DNA from: RYN-230 sp963718305
GTDB lineage: Bacteria > Actinomycetota > Actinomycetes > Streptosporangiales > Streptosporangiaceae
Direction of reading: 5' to 3'
Length of the DNA stretch: 64,000 bases
Assembly: GCA_963718305.1 (NCBI GenBank)
Contig: CAVQZG010000009.1
Span: 245,726-309,725, forward strand
The position numbers were made by a program, and so were the translations under genes. This document shows, in pieces, positions 1 to 8,642 of the stretch (positions are counted from its first letter, which is position 1; each line of letters begins with the position of its first letter). Under the pieces are notes generated by a model that was given only the letters and a program-made list of their open reading frames with translations, was not told where the DNA came from and searched no databases.

Positions 1-2
1 TG

Positions 3-854
3 GTGGAAACCCCGGTGCGCGGTCCGGCTCTGCTGTCGGCCGTGGATGGCCGCCTGCCCCGGGGTGACCGGGACATCATGCTCGGCGTGGCGACCGCGCG
101 CGAGGCCGGGGCCGGACTGGGGCGGACGGTGCGGGTCACGGTCTCCGACCCGGCGGGGGTGGCGCACCAGGCCAGGTTCCGGGTGACCGGGCGCGCCTCG
201 CTTAACGCCGGCACCGGCGGCCTGGGTAGCGGCGCCGTGATGACCATCCGGTCCTTCGTGAGCGCGCAATGCCCGCCCGGGCCGCGGCAGTCCGCCTGCC
301 AGCGCGCGGTCCGCGGCGGCATCCAGTACGTGGTCCTGGTCAGCAGTGCTCCGGGGCCGGCCGGGCGGGCGGCGCTGGCCCGGCATATCCATCAGTACCG
401 CAGCCTCGTGTCCCAGCCGGCCAGGCCAGCCTCGCTGATCAACTTCGGTGAAGCGGTCAACTTCCCGCTGCTGTTCGGCCTGGCCCTGTCGCTGTTCGGC
501 GCCGCGACCATGGTGCACCTGCTGCTGGTCAGCGTGGCCCGGCGGCGCCAGGAGACCGGGCTGTTGAAGTCGCTCGGCTTCGTCCGGCGGCAGGCCGCCG
601 CGGCCGTCTGCTGGCAGGCGACCACGGTGGCCCTGGCCGGCATCGTGGTCGGGACGCCGGTCGGCATCGCGGCGGGCCGGGTGATATGGCGTGCGTTCGC
701 CACGAACTTCGGGGTCGTGCCGGTGCCCGTCGTGCAACCGCTGCTGGTGGCCGCGCTCGCCGCCGGGGTGCTCGCCGCCGCTAACGTCCTCGCCGTGGCT
801 CCCGCCGCCATGGCCTCGCGATCCCGCCCGGCCCAGCTGCTCAGGGTCGAGTGA
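3..854 (+). CDS. FtsX-type ABC transporter permease, C-terminal part
   Basis: The gene is cut by the left edge of the window; the reading frame is open from the first bases, so the GTG at position 3 is probably not the true start. The visible 283 residues are a soluble extracytoplasmic stretch (about 1-150) followed by three hydrophobic segments near 152-180, 203-225 and 245-268. The charged RRRQETGLLKSLGF motif after the first helix is the hallmark of FtsX/MacB-type permeases, which couple an ABC ATPase to export of substrates or to mechanotransmission. The partner ATPase would be expected upstream, outside the window. The gene converges on the ABC-2 permease at 877-1719 with a 22-base gap. 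Family is confident; substrate is unknown. Confidence 0.8.
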   Translation: METPVRGPALLSAVDGRLPRGDRDIMLGVATAREAGAGLGRTVRVTVSDPAGVAHQARFRVTGRASLNAGTGGLGSGAVMTIRSFVSAQCPPGPRQSACQRAVRGGIQYVVLVSSAPGPAGRAALARHIHQYRSLVSQPARPASLINFGEAVNFPLLFGLALSLFGAATMVHLLLVSVARRRQETGLLKSLGFVRRQAAAAVCWQATTVALAGIVVGTPVGIAAGRVIWRAFATNFGVVPVPVVQPLLVAALAAGVLAAANVLAVAPAAMASRSRPAQLLRVE

Positions 855-876
855 CGTCAAGCAGCCGCAGGCCGGT

Positions 877-1719
877 CTAGGCGTCGCCGCGCCGCATCCG
901 GAGCGCGGCGAGACTCAACAGGACGGCTGCGTACAGGCAGAACACGCCGAACCCGGTCCAGGGAGGCAGCGAGGACGCAGGGTCCGGGCGGACCGAGGTA
1001 ACGGCCAGGCCGGCCGAGGCAGGCAGGTACTTGCCCACCTCATCCGGCCAGCTCCCGGGCAGGAAGCCGGCCAGGATCTGGACCGCGAACAGCAGGCCGA
1101 ACAGCGCCGCGATCCCGCCGGCTGTGCTGCGCAGCAGGGCGCCCAGGCCCAGCCCGATCAGCGCGGCGACCGCCAGGTACAGCGCGCTGCCGATCACCGC
1201 GCGGGCCACGCCATGCTGGCTGAGGGTGACCCCGAGGTGCTGCCGGCCCAGGATCGACTGCCCGGCCAGGAAGGCCGCGAGCGCAGCCGGCAGGCTCACC
1301 GCCACGGTGGCTGCGGCCAGCGTCGCCGCCTTGCCCCACAAGACCGGCAGGCGCCGCGGCACGGCAGCCAGACTCGTCCGGATCAGCCCGGTGGCGTACT
1401 CGCCGGTGATCAGCAGTACCCCCAGCACCCCGGCGGCGATCTGCGCGATCTGCACCCCGGACAGGCTGACCGAGACCGGGTCGAAGGACCTGATCGCCGC
1501 CGTCCCGTGTGGTGGCCGGGCCTCCCGCAGCAGGCTGTACAGGATGCCGAATGCGGCGATCAGGATAACGGCGGACAGCAGGGCCCACAGCGCCGACGGC
1601 TGGGTGCGCAGCTTGGTCCACTCTGATCTCAGCACCCGGGCCTGGGTGACCTTCTGCGGCGCCAGGTAGGCCGGCAGTGCCGCGGGGGCCGCCGCCGGAT
1701 TGGGCGTTATGGATGTCAT
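877..1719 (-). CDS. ABC-2 type transporter permease
   Basis: A 280-residue integral membrane protein with a short cytoplasmic N-terminus carrying the SEWTKLRTQPSALWALL signature typical of actinobacterial ABC-2 permeases (about residues 32-46), then about six hydrophobic helices. It is the membrane half of an exporter whose ATPase is encoded immediately upstream on the same strand. The ATG (1717-1719) overlaps the TGA of the frame-restored ATPase as ATGA, so the two are translationally coupled. The substrate cannot be read from sequence; the neighbouring kinase/regulator pair suggests a cell-envelope or antimicrobial-peptide stress response, which is inference. Confidence 0.85.
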   Translation of the reverse strand: MTSITPNPAAAPAALPAYLAPQKVTQARVLRSEWTKLRTQPSALWALLSAVILIAAFGILYSLLREARPPHGTAAIRSFDPVSVSLSGVQIAQIAAGVLGVLLITGEYATGLIRTSLAAVPRRLPVLWGKAATLAAATVAVSLPAALAAFLAGQSILGRQHLGVTLSQHGVARAVIGSALYLAVAALIGLGLGALLRSTAGGIAALFGLLFAVQILAGFLPGSWPDEVGKYLPASAGLAVTSVRPDPASSLPPWTGFGVFCLYAAVLLSLAALRMRRGDA

Positions 1720-1779
1720 TTGCTCTCCTCGGGGGTAGGCCGGGCTCCGGCGCGGAACTCGACCGCGTCCTGGGTCAGG

Positions 1780-2646
1780 TCAACGAAGGCGTCTTCGAGC
1801 GAGGTCTGCTCGGCGGCGAGTTCGAGCACGGTGATGCCGGCCTGCGGCGGCGACCGCGCCGATCTGCGCCGCGGTCAGGCCAGACACGGCCAGGGCGCCC
1901 CCATCGGCCGCCGCGACGGTCACGTCGGGTGAGCGGAGCAGGCCGGCCAGCGTGTGCTGGTCGGAGCTGCGGACCCGCACGGCCGGGGGCGCGGCCGAGG
2001 CGATGAACTCCGCCACGGTGGTGTCCGCGATCATCTCGCCCCGGCCGATGACGATCAGGTGCGTGGCGGTCTGTGCGACCTCGCTCATCAGGTGTGAGGA
2101 GACGAAGACCGTCTTCCCCTGCGCGGCCAGGTCGTACAGCAGGCTGCGAATCCAGCGGATGCCCTCGACGTCCAGGCCGTTCACCGGCTCGTCGAGGACG
2201 ACGGTGGCGGCATCACCGAGCAGTGCGGCGGCGATGCCCAGCCGCTGGCTCATGCCGAGGGAGAACTTGCCCGCCGGCCGGCCCGCCACCGCGCGCAGGC
2301 CGACCGCGTCGATAACCTCATCGACCCGGGACCGGCGGATGCCGGAGGTCTGTGCGAGTGCGAGCAGGTGGTGGTAGGCGCTGCGGGATGGGTGGACCGC
2401 CCGCGGGTCCAGCATCCCGCCCAGCTCGCGCAGCGGTGCTGTGTGTGTCCGGGGCGGGCGCCCGTTGACCGTGACCGAGCCGCTGGTGGGCTGGTCCAGG
2501 CCGAGGATCATTCGCATGGTGGTGGATTTCCCGGCGCCGTTCGGACCGAGGAACCCGGTCACCGTGCCCGGCTGGACGGTGAAGGTCAGGTCCGAGACGG
2601 CGGTGGTGGATCCGTAGCGCTTCGTCAGTGCGCGTATCTCAATCAT
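1780..2646 (-). CDS. ABC transporter ATP-binding protein, C-terminus frameshifted
   Basis: Start ATG at 2644-2646 opens MIEIRALTKRYGSTTAVSDL, the usual beginning of a drug-export-type ATPase. The Walker A GPNGAGKST (about 40-48), signature FSLGMSQR, Walker B VVLDEP and the switch histidine in SSHL are all present. The last about 45 residues are out of register. A single-base shift near 1848 would restore a family-like tail (ITVLELAAEQTSLEDAF) ending in TGA at 1716-1718, which overlaps the permease start as ATGA. As written the protein ends at 1780 with an arginine-rich nonsense tail. The nucleotide-binding core is complete, so a truncated product could still bind ATP. The shift may be a sequencing indel. 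Confidence 0.85.
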   Translation of the reverse strand: MIEIRALTKRYGSTTAVSDLTFTVQPGTVTGFLGPNGAGKSTTMRMILGLDQPTSGSVTVNGRPPRTHTAPLRELGGMLDPRAVHPSRSAYHHLLALAQTSGIRRSRVDEVIDAVGLRAVAGRPAGKFSLGMSQRLGIAAALLGDAATVVLDEPVNGLDVEGIRWIRSLLYDLAAQGKTVFVSSHLMSEVAQTATHLIVIGRGEMIADTTVAEFIASAAPPAVRVRSSDQHTLAGLLRSPDVTVAAADGGALAVSGLTAAQIGAVAAAGRHHRARTRRRADLARRRLR

Positions 2647-2776
2647 GAGCACGACGCTGCCAGCGGCGCGGCCAGGCGTCGCTGGGGTGCCCAGCCTGCC
2701 GTGGGTGGGGATTTCCCGACCTGCGGAGCAGGACAGCCCGATGGTGACTTGCCGGATGCCTTTGTACGGTGACGTC

Positions 2777-4072
2777 ATGACCTCGGCCGCTCTGACCTCG
2801 CACCGGGTCAGGGCTGCGGTCAGCGCGCTCTGGTCGGCACCGACCTGGCGGGCCACCGGAAATGCGATGGCCGCGCTGCTGGTCGCTCTGGTGGGCGGCG
2901 TCCTGCTCGGCGGGCTCATCGTGATCTGGGGAGCCGCGATCCAGAGCCTGGTGGACTGGCCGGTGGGCGGCTGGTCGCACGCCGCTCTGTATATCGCGGT
3001 GGTCCTGGCGGGCCCGGTACTAATGCTGGCGGCGGTGCAGGGGCTCACGGCGTTGCAGCGGTCCCGGCTGCACATCACCCTCGGCCTGGACTTCCCGGCC
3101 GGGTCGCGGGCGGCCGAGCGCAAGCCGTGGCCGATCGGGCCCTGGTTCGCCGCCGCGACCTGGCGCCAGCTCGGGTTCCACCTGCTGTCGATCTTCACCG
3201 GGGTGGCCGGTGGCGGCCTGGTGGCCGCCTGCTGGCTGGCTCCGGCGGCCGCGATCGCCTACCTGGCCGCGGCCCGCCCGCCCGCAGCGGCCGGCGCGGC
3301 GGCCGTGGTCGCGGCGGCAGGGCTGCTGCTGGCGGCGCCCTGGCTAGCCCGGCTGGTGACGCGGGCGGATGAGGCCCTGGCCCGGGCGCTGCTCGGGCCA
3401 AGCCGCAGTGAGGAGCTGGCCCTCCGGCTCGAATCGCTGACCCGCAGCCGGGCGGACATCGTCGCCGCGACCGATGCCGAGCGCCGCCGGATCGAGCGTG
3501 ATCTGCACGATGGCGCGCAGCAGCGGCTGGTCTCCCTGGCCATGAACCTCGGCATGGCCAGGGAACGCTTCGCCAGCGCCCCGGAGCCGATGCGCCAGGC
3601 GCTGGCCGATGCGCACGATGAGGCCATCCTCGCGCTATCGGAGCTGCGTGAGTTCGTCCGCGGCCTGCATCCGGCCGTGCTCAACGACCGGGGGCTGGAT
3701 GCGGCGCTGTCCGGCCTCGCGGCCCGCGCCCCGCTGCCCGTCCAGCTGCGCGTGGATGCGCCGCGGACTGCCTCCCCCAGCGTCGAGGCCGTGGCCTACT
3801 TCATCGTCTCCGAGGCTCTCACCAACGTGGCCAAGCACGCCCAGGCCACCCAGGCTGAGGTGACCGTCACGTGCCACGGTGACGTGCTCCGCATAGCCGT
3901 CACCGACGACGGATCCGGCGGCGCCCTCCCAGCAGAAAGCGATGGCTCGGGGGCTGGCACCGGGCTGCGGGGGCTCGCCCAGCGGGCCGCCGCGGTAGAT
4001 GGCACGCTGACCATCGACAGCCCGCCAGGCGGGCCGACCGTCATCACCGCGGAGCTTCCATGCGAATCGTGA
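2777..4072 (+). CDS. Sensor histidine kinase (NarL-type, HisKA_3)
   Basis: A 431-residue kinase, divergent from the ABC ATPase. Four hydrophobic segments lie in the first about 190 residues. A DHp helix follows with ERDLHDGAQQRL, the phospho-accepting His near residue 244, and then an HATPase_c domain with N-box SEALTNVAKHA near 344 and DDGSGG in the G1 region. The ATG at 2777 is preferred over the in-frame ATG at 2645 because the latter overlaps the start of the divergent ATPase gene and adds 44 residues unlike the family. The kinase should phosphorylate the response regulator encoded next, whose start overlaps this gene by 13 bases. The ABC genes across the 130-base divergent spacer are the likely target, by analogy with similar loci. 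Confidence 0.9.
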   Translation: MTSAALTSHRVRAAVSALWSAPTWRATGNAMAALLVALVGGVLLGGLIVIWGAAIQSLVDWPVGGWSHAALYIAVVLAGPVLMLAAVQGLTALQRSRLHITLGLDFPAGSRAAERKPWPIGPWFAAATWRQLGFHLLSIFTGVAGGGLVAACWLAPAAAIAYLAAARPPAAAGAAAVVAAAGLLLAAPWLARLVTRADEALARALLGPSRSEELALRLESLTRSRADIVAATDAERRRIERDLHDGAQQRLVSLAMNLGMARERFASAPEPMRQALADAHDEAILALSELREFVRGLHPAVLNDRGLDAALSGLAARAPLPVQLRVDAPRTASPSVEAVAYFIVSEALTNVAKHAQATQAEVTVTCHGDVLRIAVTDDGSGGALPAESDGSGAGTGLRGLAQRAAAVDGTLTIDSPPGGPTVITAELPCES

Positions 4073-4701
4073 TCGCCGAGGATTCGGTCCTGCTCCGGGA
4101 CGGGCTGACCAGGATGCTCACCGATGGCGGCTTCAAGGTCGTCGCGGCCGTGCCAGACGCCGAGGAACTGCTCCGGGCCGTGACCGAGCATCAGCCGGAC
4201 CTGGCCGTCATCGATGTCCGGATGCCGCCCACGCACACCGACGAAGGCATCCGCGCGGCGCTGGTTATCCGCCGCCAATACCCGGATGTCGCGCTGCTGG
4301 TGCTATCCCAGTACGTCGAGGAGAGCTACGCCACCGACCTGCTGTCTGCGGCGACCAGCTCCATCGGTTACCTGCTGAAGGACCGCGTCGCGCACGTGGG
4401 TGACTTCCTGGACGCCGTCCGCCGGGTGGCGGCCGGCGGCACGGCCCTGGACCCAGAGGTGGTCGCGCAACTGCTGGTGCGCCGCCGTGACGACCCGCTC
4501 AGCCGCCTCACCCCGCGGGAGCTGCAGGTCCTGCAGCTGATGGCCGAGGGACGGTCCAACAGCGGAATCGTCGCGGTGCTGAAGGTGAGCCCGAGCGCGG
4601 TGGAGAAATATGTCACGAACATCTTCGCCAAGCTCGACCTGCCGCCGACCGGCACCGATCACCGCCGGGTCCTGGCCGTGCTCAAATACCTCGGCACTTA
4701 G
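4060..4701 (+). CDS. LuxR/NarL-family response regulator
   Basis: A 213-residue two-domain regulator. The N-terminal receiver has the acidic pocket (IAEDSVLLRDG), phospho-acceptor Asp52 in AVIDVRMP and the conserved Lys in YLLKDR. The C-terminal LuxR-type helix-turn-helix (about 148-205) contains LTPRELQVLQLMAEGRSN and the recognition helix VSPSAVEKYVTNIF. It overlaps the kinase gene, so the two form one transcription unit. The MPPTHTDEGIRAAL stretch after the Asp is characteristic of the DesR/LiaR-like group paired with HisKA_3 kinases. It converges on the DAHP synthase gene, and 18 bases separate the stops. Confidence 0.92.
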   Translation: MRIVIAEDSVLLRDGLTRMLTDGGFKVVAAVPDAEELLRAVTEHQPDLAVIDVRMPPTHTDEGIRAALVIRRQYPDVALLVLSQYVEESYATDLLSAATSSIGYLLKDRVAHVGDFLDAVRRVAAGGTALDPEVVAQLLVRRRDDPLSRLTPRELQVLQLMAEGRSNSGIVAVLKVSPSAVEKYVTNIFAKLDLPPTGTDHRRVLAVLKYLGT

Positions 4702-4719
4702 ATACCTCTGCCCTGGCAC

Positions 4720-6090
4720 CTAGGTCCCTGGCGTCGCCGGATGAACGGCGATGTGCTGGCGGTAGTGCTCGGCGACGAGGAACGCCAGATCGAGGGATTG
4801 GCTCCGGTTGAGGCGGGGGTCGCAGGCGGTCTCATAGCGGTGATGCAAGTCGCTCTCGGTGAGGTGATGCCCGCCACCGGTGCATTCGGTGACGTCGTCC
4901 CCGGTGAATTCGAGGTGGATGCCGCCGGGATGGGTGCCCAGGGCGCGGTGGACTTCGAAGAAACCGGTGACTTCGGCGAGGACGTCGTCGAAGTCACGGG
5001 TCTTCTGGCCGCTGGCGGTCATGGATGTGTTGGCGTGCATCGGATCGCACACCCAGGCGACCGGGCTGCCGCTGGCGGTGACCGCCTCCACGAGAGGCGG
5101 CAGCACCTCAGTGATCCGGCCGGCGCCCATCCGGGTGATCAGGGTCAGGCGGCCAGGCTCGCGGTCCGGGTCCAGCGCCTCGGCCAGGGCGAGGATGTCT
5201 TTCGCGGTGGCTTCGGGACCAACCTTCACGGCCAGCGGGTTGCGGATGGAGCGCGCGAACCCGACGTGCGCCCCGGCCGGGTCGCGGGTGCGCTCGCCGA
5301 TCCAGAGCAGATGGGCTGAGAGGTCATAGTGCTGGCCGGTGCGTGAGTCGGGACGGATAAGGGCCCGCTCGTAATCCAGCAGCAGCGCCTCATGGCTGGA
5401 GTAGAACTCGACCGCCCGGAACTCTTCTGGATTGACCCCACATGCGTGCATGAACGCGATGGCCCGGTCGATCTCGCCCGCCAGCCGTTCGTAGCGCTGC
5501 CCGGCCGGGCTGGCCGCCACGAAGTCCTGGTTCCACGCGTGCACCTGGCGCAGATCCGCGTACCCGCCGCTGGTGAACGCCCGGCACAGGTTCAGCGTCG
5601 CCGCCGAGCAGTGGTAGGCCTCCAGCAGCCGCCCAGGGTCGAGCGTCCGCGCCTCCGCGGTGAACTCCAGCCCGTTCACCGCATCTCCCCGGTAGACGGG
5701 GAGTTCGACGCCGTCCCTGACCTCGGTCGCGGCCGACCGGGGCTTGGCGAACTGGCCGGCCATCCGGCCGACCTTGACCACCGGCACGCTGGCGGCATAG
5801 GTCAGGACCACGGCCATCTGCAGGAGCGTCCGCAGCTTTCCCTGGATTCCGGCGGCCGTCGTGCCTGCGAACGTCTCCGCGCAGTCACCGCCCTGCAGCA
5901 GGAACGCCTCTCCCCGCGCTACTGCGGCCAGCCGCTCCCGGAGCTGGTCGCACTCCCCGGCGAACACCAGCGGGGGCAGCCTGCCCAGCCTGTCCACCAC
6001 CGCATCAAGCCGATCATGGTCAGGCCAGGCCGGCTGCTGAAGTGCGGTTGGGTACAACTGTTCCGGCTCGCTCGACCGCTGCGATGTCAT
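4720..6090 (-). CDS. aroG: Class II 3-deoxy-7-phosphoheptulonate synthase (DAHP synthase)
   Basis: This enzyme condenses phosphoenolpyruvate and erythrose 4-phosphate in the first step of the shikimate pathway. The plant/actinobacterial (class II) form is clear: LQGGDCAETF, the KVGRMAGQFAKPRS phosphate-binding loop, VEFYSSHEALLLDYE, NPLAVKVGP, RMGAGRI and WVCDPMHANT with its metal-binding His. The ATG at 6088-6090 gives 456 residues, matching the family length of about 450-460; the longer open frame to 6273 adds a low-complexity leader and is rejected. The gene stands alone, with an upstream gap of 43 bases to the YrhK-like gene on the same strand. No attenuator or leader peptide was recognised. 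Confidence 0.95.
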   Translation of the reverse strand: MTSQRSSEPEQLYPTALQQPAWPDHDRLDAVVDRLGRLPPLVFAGECDQLRERLAAVARGEAFLLQGGDCAETFAGTTAAGIQGKLRTLLQMAVVLTYAASVPVVKVGRMAGQFAKPRSAATEVRDGVELPVYRGDAVNGLEFTAEARTLDPGRLLEAYHCSAATLNLCRAFTSGGYADLRQVHAWNQDFVAASPAGQRYERLAGEIDRAIAFMHACGVNPEEFRAVEFYSSHEALLLDYERALIRPDSRTGQHYDLSAHLLWIGERTRDPAGAHVGFARSIRNPLAVKVGPEATAKDILALAEALDPDREPGRLTLITRMGAGRITEVLPPLVEAVTASGSPVAWVCDPMHANTSMTASGQKTRDFDDVLAEVTGFFEVHRALGTHPGGIHLEFTGDDVTECTGGGHHLTESDLHHRYETACDPRLNRSQSLDLAFLVAEHYRQHIAVHPATPGT

Positions 6091-6133
6091 CGCCACCCCG
6101 GTTTCCTCATCGAAGCCATGTGCCGCGAGCCTC

Positions 6134-6994
6134 TCAGCCGCCGGTAGCGAGTGACTGCTCCGGCCCGGCGCTGCCGGGGGCTGCGATGGGTGCGCTGGCT
6201 GCTTCGGTGCGTTCGGGCAGCAGCAGCAGGGCGCCTGCGAAGAAGCACACCGCGCCGGCCAGGGTAGCCGCATTGGCGCCCGCGGCGTTGCGGACCTGGC
6301 CGGTCACCGGGTCGATGTAGCCGGCCACGGCGGACAAGCCGAAGGCGATGGACCCGGCCAGGTTAATCAGGGTGATCCACCAGGCCCAGGACCGGGGGCG
6401 CCAGGCGGCCCAGCCGTGGCAGGCCTCGAACCAGGCCAGTGCGCTGGCTACCAGGAAGCAGACCGAGCCGATGGCGTCGGGCCGCCATACGTGCCGGTGC
6501 GCGGCCTGGGCGGACAGGTTGGTCACCATGACGGCCCCGCAGCTGACGTTGAAGTAGAGAGTCCCGGCCAATTGCACCGCCGTCGCCCACCAGTCGATCT
6601 TGCGGGGCTCGAAGACCCAGAAACGCCGGCGGGGCAACCGCGTCTGCGGGGCCGCGTCCACCGCCTCCCGGTAGGACAGGAAGCCGGCCGAAGTGAAGAA
6701 CAGTGAACCGGCGAAGAAGGTCACGGCATCCCAGCTGTCACCGACGGCGCTGGCGTAGCCGGGGATCGCGCCGAGGGCGAACAGCAACGACCCCACCGCG
6801 AACAGGACAGCGATCCACCAACCCCGGGCCCGGGGCGCCCACCACGTCGAGCCGGTGGCCGATGCGCCCTTCAGGTGCTTGCGATGGCGCCGGGACCCCC
6901 AGCGAACCACGCGGCCGTCCTCGCCCAGGTGGTCGACGAATGTCTCCAGGGGACCGACACGGCCCCGGCGGCCTTCCCGGTCTGTCCTGGACAT
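6134..6994 (-). CDS. YrhK-like multi-spanning membrane protein
   Basis: A 286-residue protein with a charged N-terminus (about 1-55) followed by two related halves. Each half has aromatic-rich hairpins (WWIAVLFAVGSLLFALGAIPGYA, then WWATAVQLAGTLYFNVS, then WWITLINLAGSIAFGLSAVAGYI). The repeated W-W-x4-L-x-G-S/T-L/I-x-F pattern suggests internal duplication of a YrhK-type unit, with about eight membrane helices in total. Function is unknown. It lies 45 bases downstream of the YciO-like gene and upstream of the DAHP synthase gene on the same strand; co-transcription is possible but no functional link is apparent. The YrhK assignment is from remembered motif similarity. Confidence 0.7.
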   Translation of the reverse strand: MSRTDREGRRGRVGPLETFVDHLGEDGRVVRWGSRRHRKHLKGASATGSTWWAPRARGWWIAVLFAVGSLLFALGAIPGYASAVGDSWDAVTFFAGSLFFTSAGFLSYREAVDAAPQTRLPRRRFWVFEPRKIDWWATAVQLAGTLYFNVSCGAVMVTNLSAQAAHRHVWRPDAIGSVCFLVASALAWFEACHGWAAWRPRSWAWWITLINLAGSIAFGLSAVAGYIDPVTGQVRNAAGANAATLAGAVCFFAGALLLLPERTEAASAPIAAPGSAGPEQSLATGG

Positions 6995-7039
6995 AGGCGC
7001 GTCCCATCCGATCCGTCCGGTGGTTCACTCACCGGTGGT

Positions 7040-7660
7040 TCACTCAAAGGCGGATGTGTCGCCTGCCCCGCGGCGCACGATCTCGGGCTCCTGCTGGGAG
7101 AAGTCGATCACCGTGGTCGGCTCGGTGCCGCAGTCGCCCGAGTCGATCACTGCCTCAACGGCGTGGTCAAGCTGCTCAGCGATCTCCCACCCCTGGGTCA
7201 TGGGCTCGTCCTGGCCGGGCAGCAGCAGGGTGCTCGAGACGAGCGGCTCGCCGAGTTCGGCGAGCAGCGCCTGGGTCACCACGTGGCGGGGGATGCGCAC
7301 CCCGACGGTCTTCTTCCCCGGGTGCTGCAACCTGCGCGGCACCTCCCTGGTCGCGGGCAGGATGAAGGTGTAACTGCCGGGGGTCGCCGCCCTGATAGCC
7401 CGGAACACCGCTTTGGGGACGTACACGAACTGGCCTAGCTGGGCGAAGTCCTTGCACACCAGCGTGAGGTGGTGCCGGTCGTCGAGCTGGCGGATCGACC
7501 GGATCGTCGTGATGCCGCCGGAGTCGCCGAGCTGGCACCCGAGCGCGTAGCAGGAGTCCGTGGGGTAGGCGATCACACCGCCCCCGCGCACGATGTCGGC
7601 GATCTGGATGATCGCGCGCCGTTGCGGGTTGGCCGGATGAACGTCGAAGTACCTGGCCAT
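7040..7660 (-). CDS. L-threonylcarbamoyladenylate synthase-like protein (YciO/YrdC/Sua5 family)
   Basis: A 206-residue single-domain protein. The YrdC fold is recognisable from GGVIAYPTDSCYALGC (about 29-44), the KxR-like nucleotide-binding loop around DDRHHLTLVCKD, GSYTFILPATREVPRR and KTVGVRIPRHVV, ending with SSTLLLPG and TTVIDFS. True TsaC/Sua5 enzymes make threonylcarbamoyl-AMP for the t6A37 tRNA modification. The YciO subgroup has the same fold but its role is less certain, and the DSCYALGCQ and HPGKKTVG variants point to YciO. It follows the TetR gene by 82 bases on the same strand. Confidence 0.88.
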   Translation of the reverse strand: MARYFDVHPANPQRRAIIQIADIVRGGGVIAYPTDSCYALGCQLGDSGGITTIRSIRQLDDRHHLTLVCKDFAQLGQFVYVPKAVFRAIRAATPGSYTFILPATREVPRRLQHPGKKTVGVRIPRHVVTQALLAELGEPLVSSTLLLPGQDEPMTQGWEIAEQLDHAVEAVIDSGDCGTEPTTVIDFSQQEPEIVRRGAGDTSAFE

Positions 7661-7742
7661 ACGACGAGCTTAGGATCATCATCGCCCCCCGTCGGCCGTA
7701 TCTCCGCACTGCTCAGCGCGGTATTGCCGGTGATCTTGCTGA

Positions 7743-8495
7743 TTAGTCGGGTTGGCCGCCGCCGGGCAAGTCGCGGGACAGGGTCACCCAGAGGCCGTTG
7801 ATGAGAGTGCGCAGGCTGGCCGAGAACCGCTGATCGCGGTCGTCGGCCCAGACGTGCTCGCCGAGGGCGACCAGCACCGGGAAGCGGTCAGTAGGTAGTG
7901 ACCGCAGGAAGTCGTGCAGGTCACGTCGGGTAGCGGTGTCTTGGACGCGCTGCTCGCTGGCGGTGGTGCGGTCGCTGAGGGCGAAGCCGAGGGTGTAGTC
8001 GTAGATCAGACGGAAAGCGAGGGCGGCCTGAGCGCCGGGCATCCCAGCCGCGTGGAGCGGGGCAAGGAAGGCCTCGGCCAGGACGAGGGAGTGCGGGCTG
8101 AGCGGATCGCGGGCCTTGAGAAGCCCGGCGATGCCGGGGTGGTTTTCCAGCACTACGCGCAGCCGTTGGGCCAGCTCGGTGACCTGTTCCGCCCAGGTGA
8201 GGGAGGGATCGGCCCGGCAGTCCACCTCGGCCAGCACGCCGTCGAGGATGAGGTCGTATAGCTGCTCTTTGCTGCGTACGTGACGGTACAGCGCCCCGGG
8301 AACCACACCAAGTCGCGAGGCGAGGGCGCGCATGCTGAGCGTCTCGACGCCGCTGGCGCTGATGACTTCGAGGGCCTCGGCGATGACGCGTTCCCGGGTA
8401 AGCGCGCGGCGGCGATTCTCTGCACCATCCGGAGGGGTGAACCAGAGCAAGCGGCCGCCGGCGTCGCTTCCGCTAGCCGCCTCCTGATCCCCCAT
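7743..8495 (-). CDS. TetR-family transcriptional regulator
   Basis: A 250-residue repressor. After an about 30-residue polar leader, the HTH spans about 32-78 (LTRERVIAEALEVISASG, then LSMRALASRLGVVPGALYRHV). A long helical TetR_C-type ligand-binding domain follows, with WAEQVTELAQRLRVVL and FRLIYDYTLGFAL. The ATG at 8493-8495 is chosen because GAGGAGG lies at good spacing; the GTG 42 bases upstream sits inside the operator palindrome. The gene is divergent from hsp20, and the shared spacer carries a cluster of GTGAAC/GTTCAC half-sites. Autoregulation plus control of hsp20 is therefore the natural reading (inference). Confidence 0.9.
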   Translation of the reverse strand: MGDQEAASGSDAGGRLLWFTPPDGAENRRRALTRERVIAEALEVISASGVETLSMRALASRLGVVPGALYRHVRSKEQLYDLILDGVLAEVDCRADPSLTWAEQVTELAQRLRVVLENHPGIAGLLKARDPLSPHSLVLAEAFLAPLHAAGMPGAQAALAFRLIYDYTLGFALSDRTTASEQRVQDTATRRDLHDFLRSLPTDRFPVLVALGEHVWADDRDQRFSASLRTLINGLWVTLSRDLPGGGQPD

Positions 8496-8522
8496 GGCTG
8501 CCTCCTCAACGTCGGGTTGACT

Positions 8523-8577
8523 GTGAACATTGTTCACTATAGTGTGAACTATGTACTCGGATGCAAATAGTGTTCAC
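8523..8577. promoter_or_regulatory. TetR operator cluster in tetR-hsp20 divergent promoter
   Basis: Four copies of the hexamer GTGAAC or its complement occur at 8523-8528, 8532-8537, 8544-8549 and 8572-8577. The first two form a perfect 6-3-6 palindrome. The second and third flank TATAGT, and the core CACTATAGTG is itself palindromic. The sites lie 28 bases upstream of the TetR start and 66 bases upstream of the hsp20 start. Arrangement and position fit operators for the adjacent regulator. Confidence 0.7.
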
Positions 8578-8642
8578 GAGAGCGGTGTTCTTCCGGGGCC
8601 GCCGGGCCGATGGCCCGGCTAGATGCACAAAGGGAGAACGAC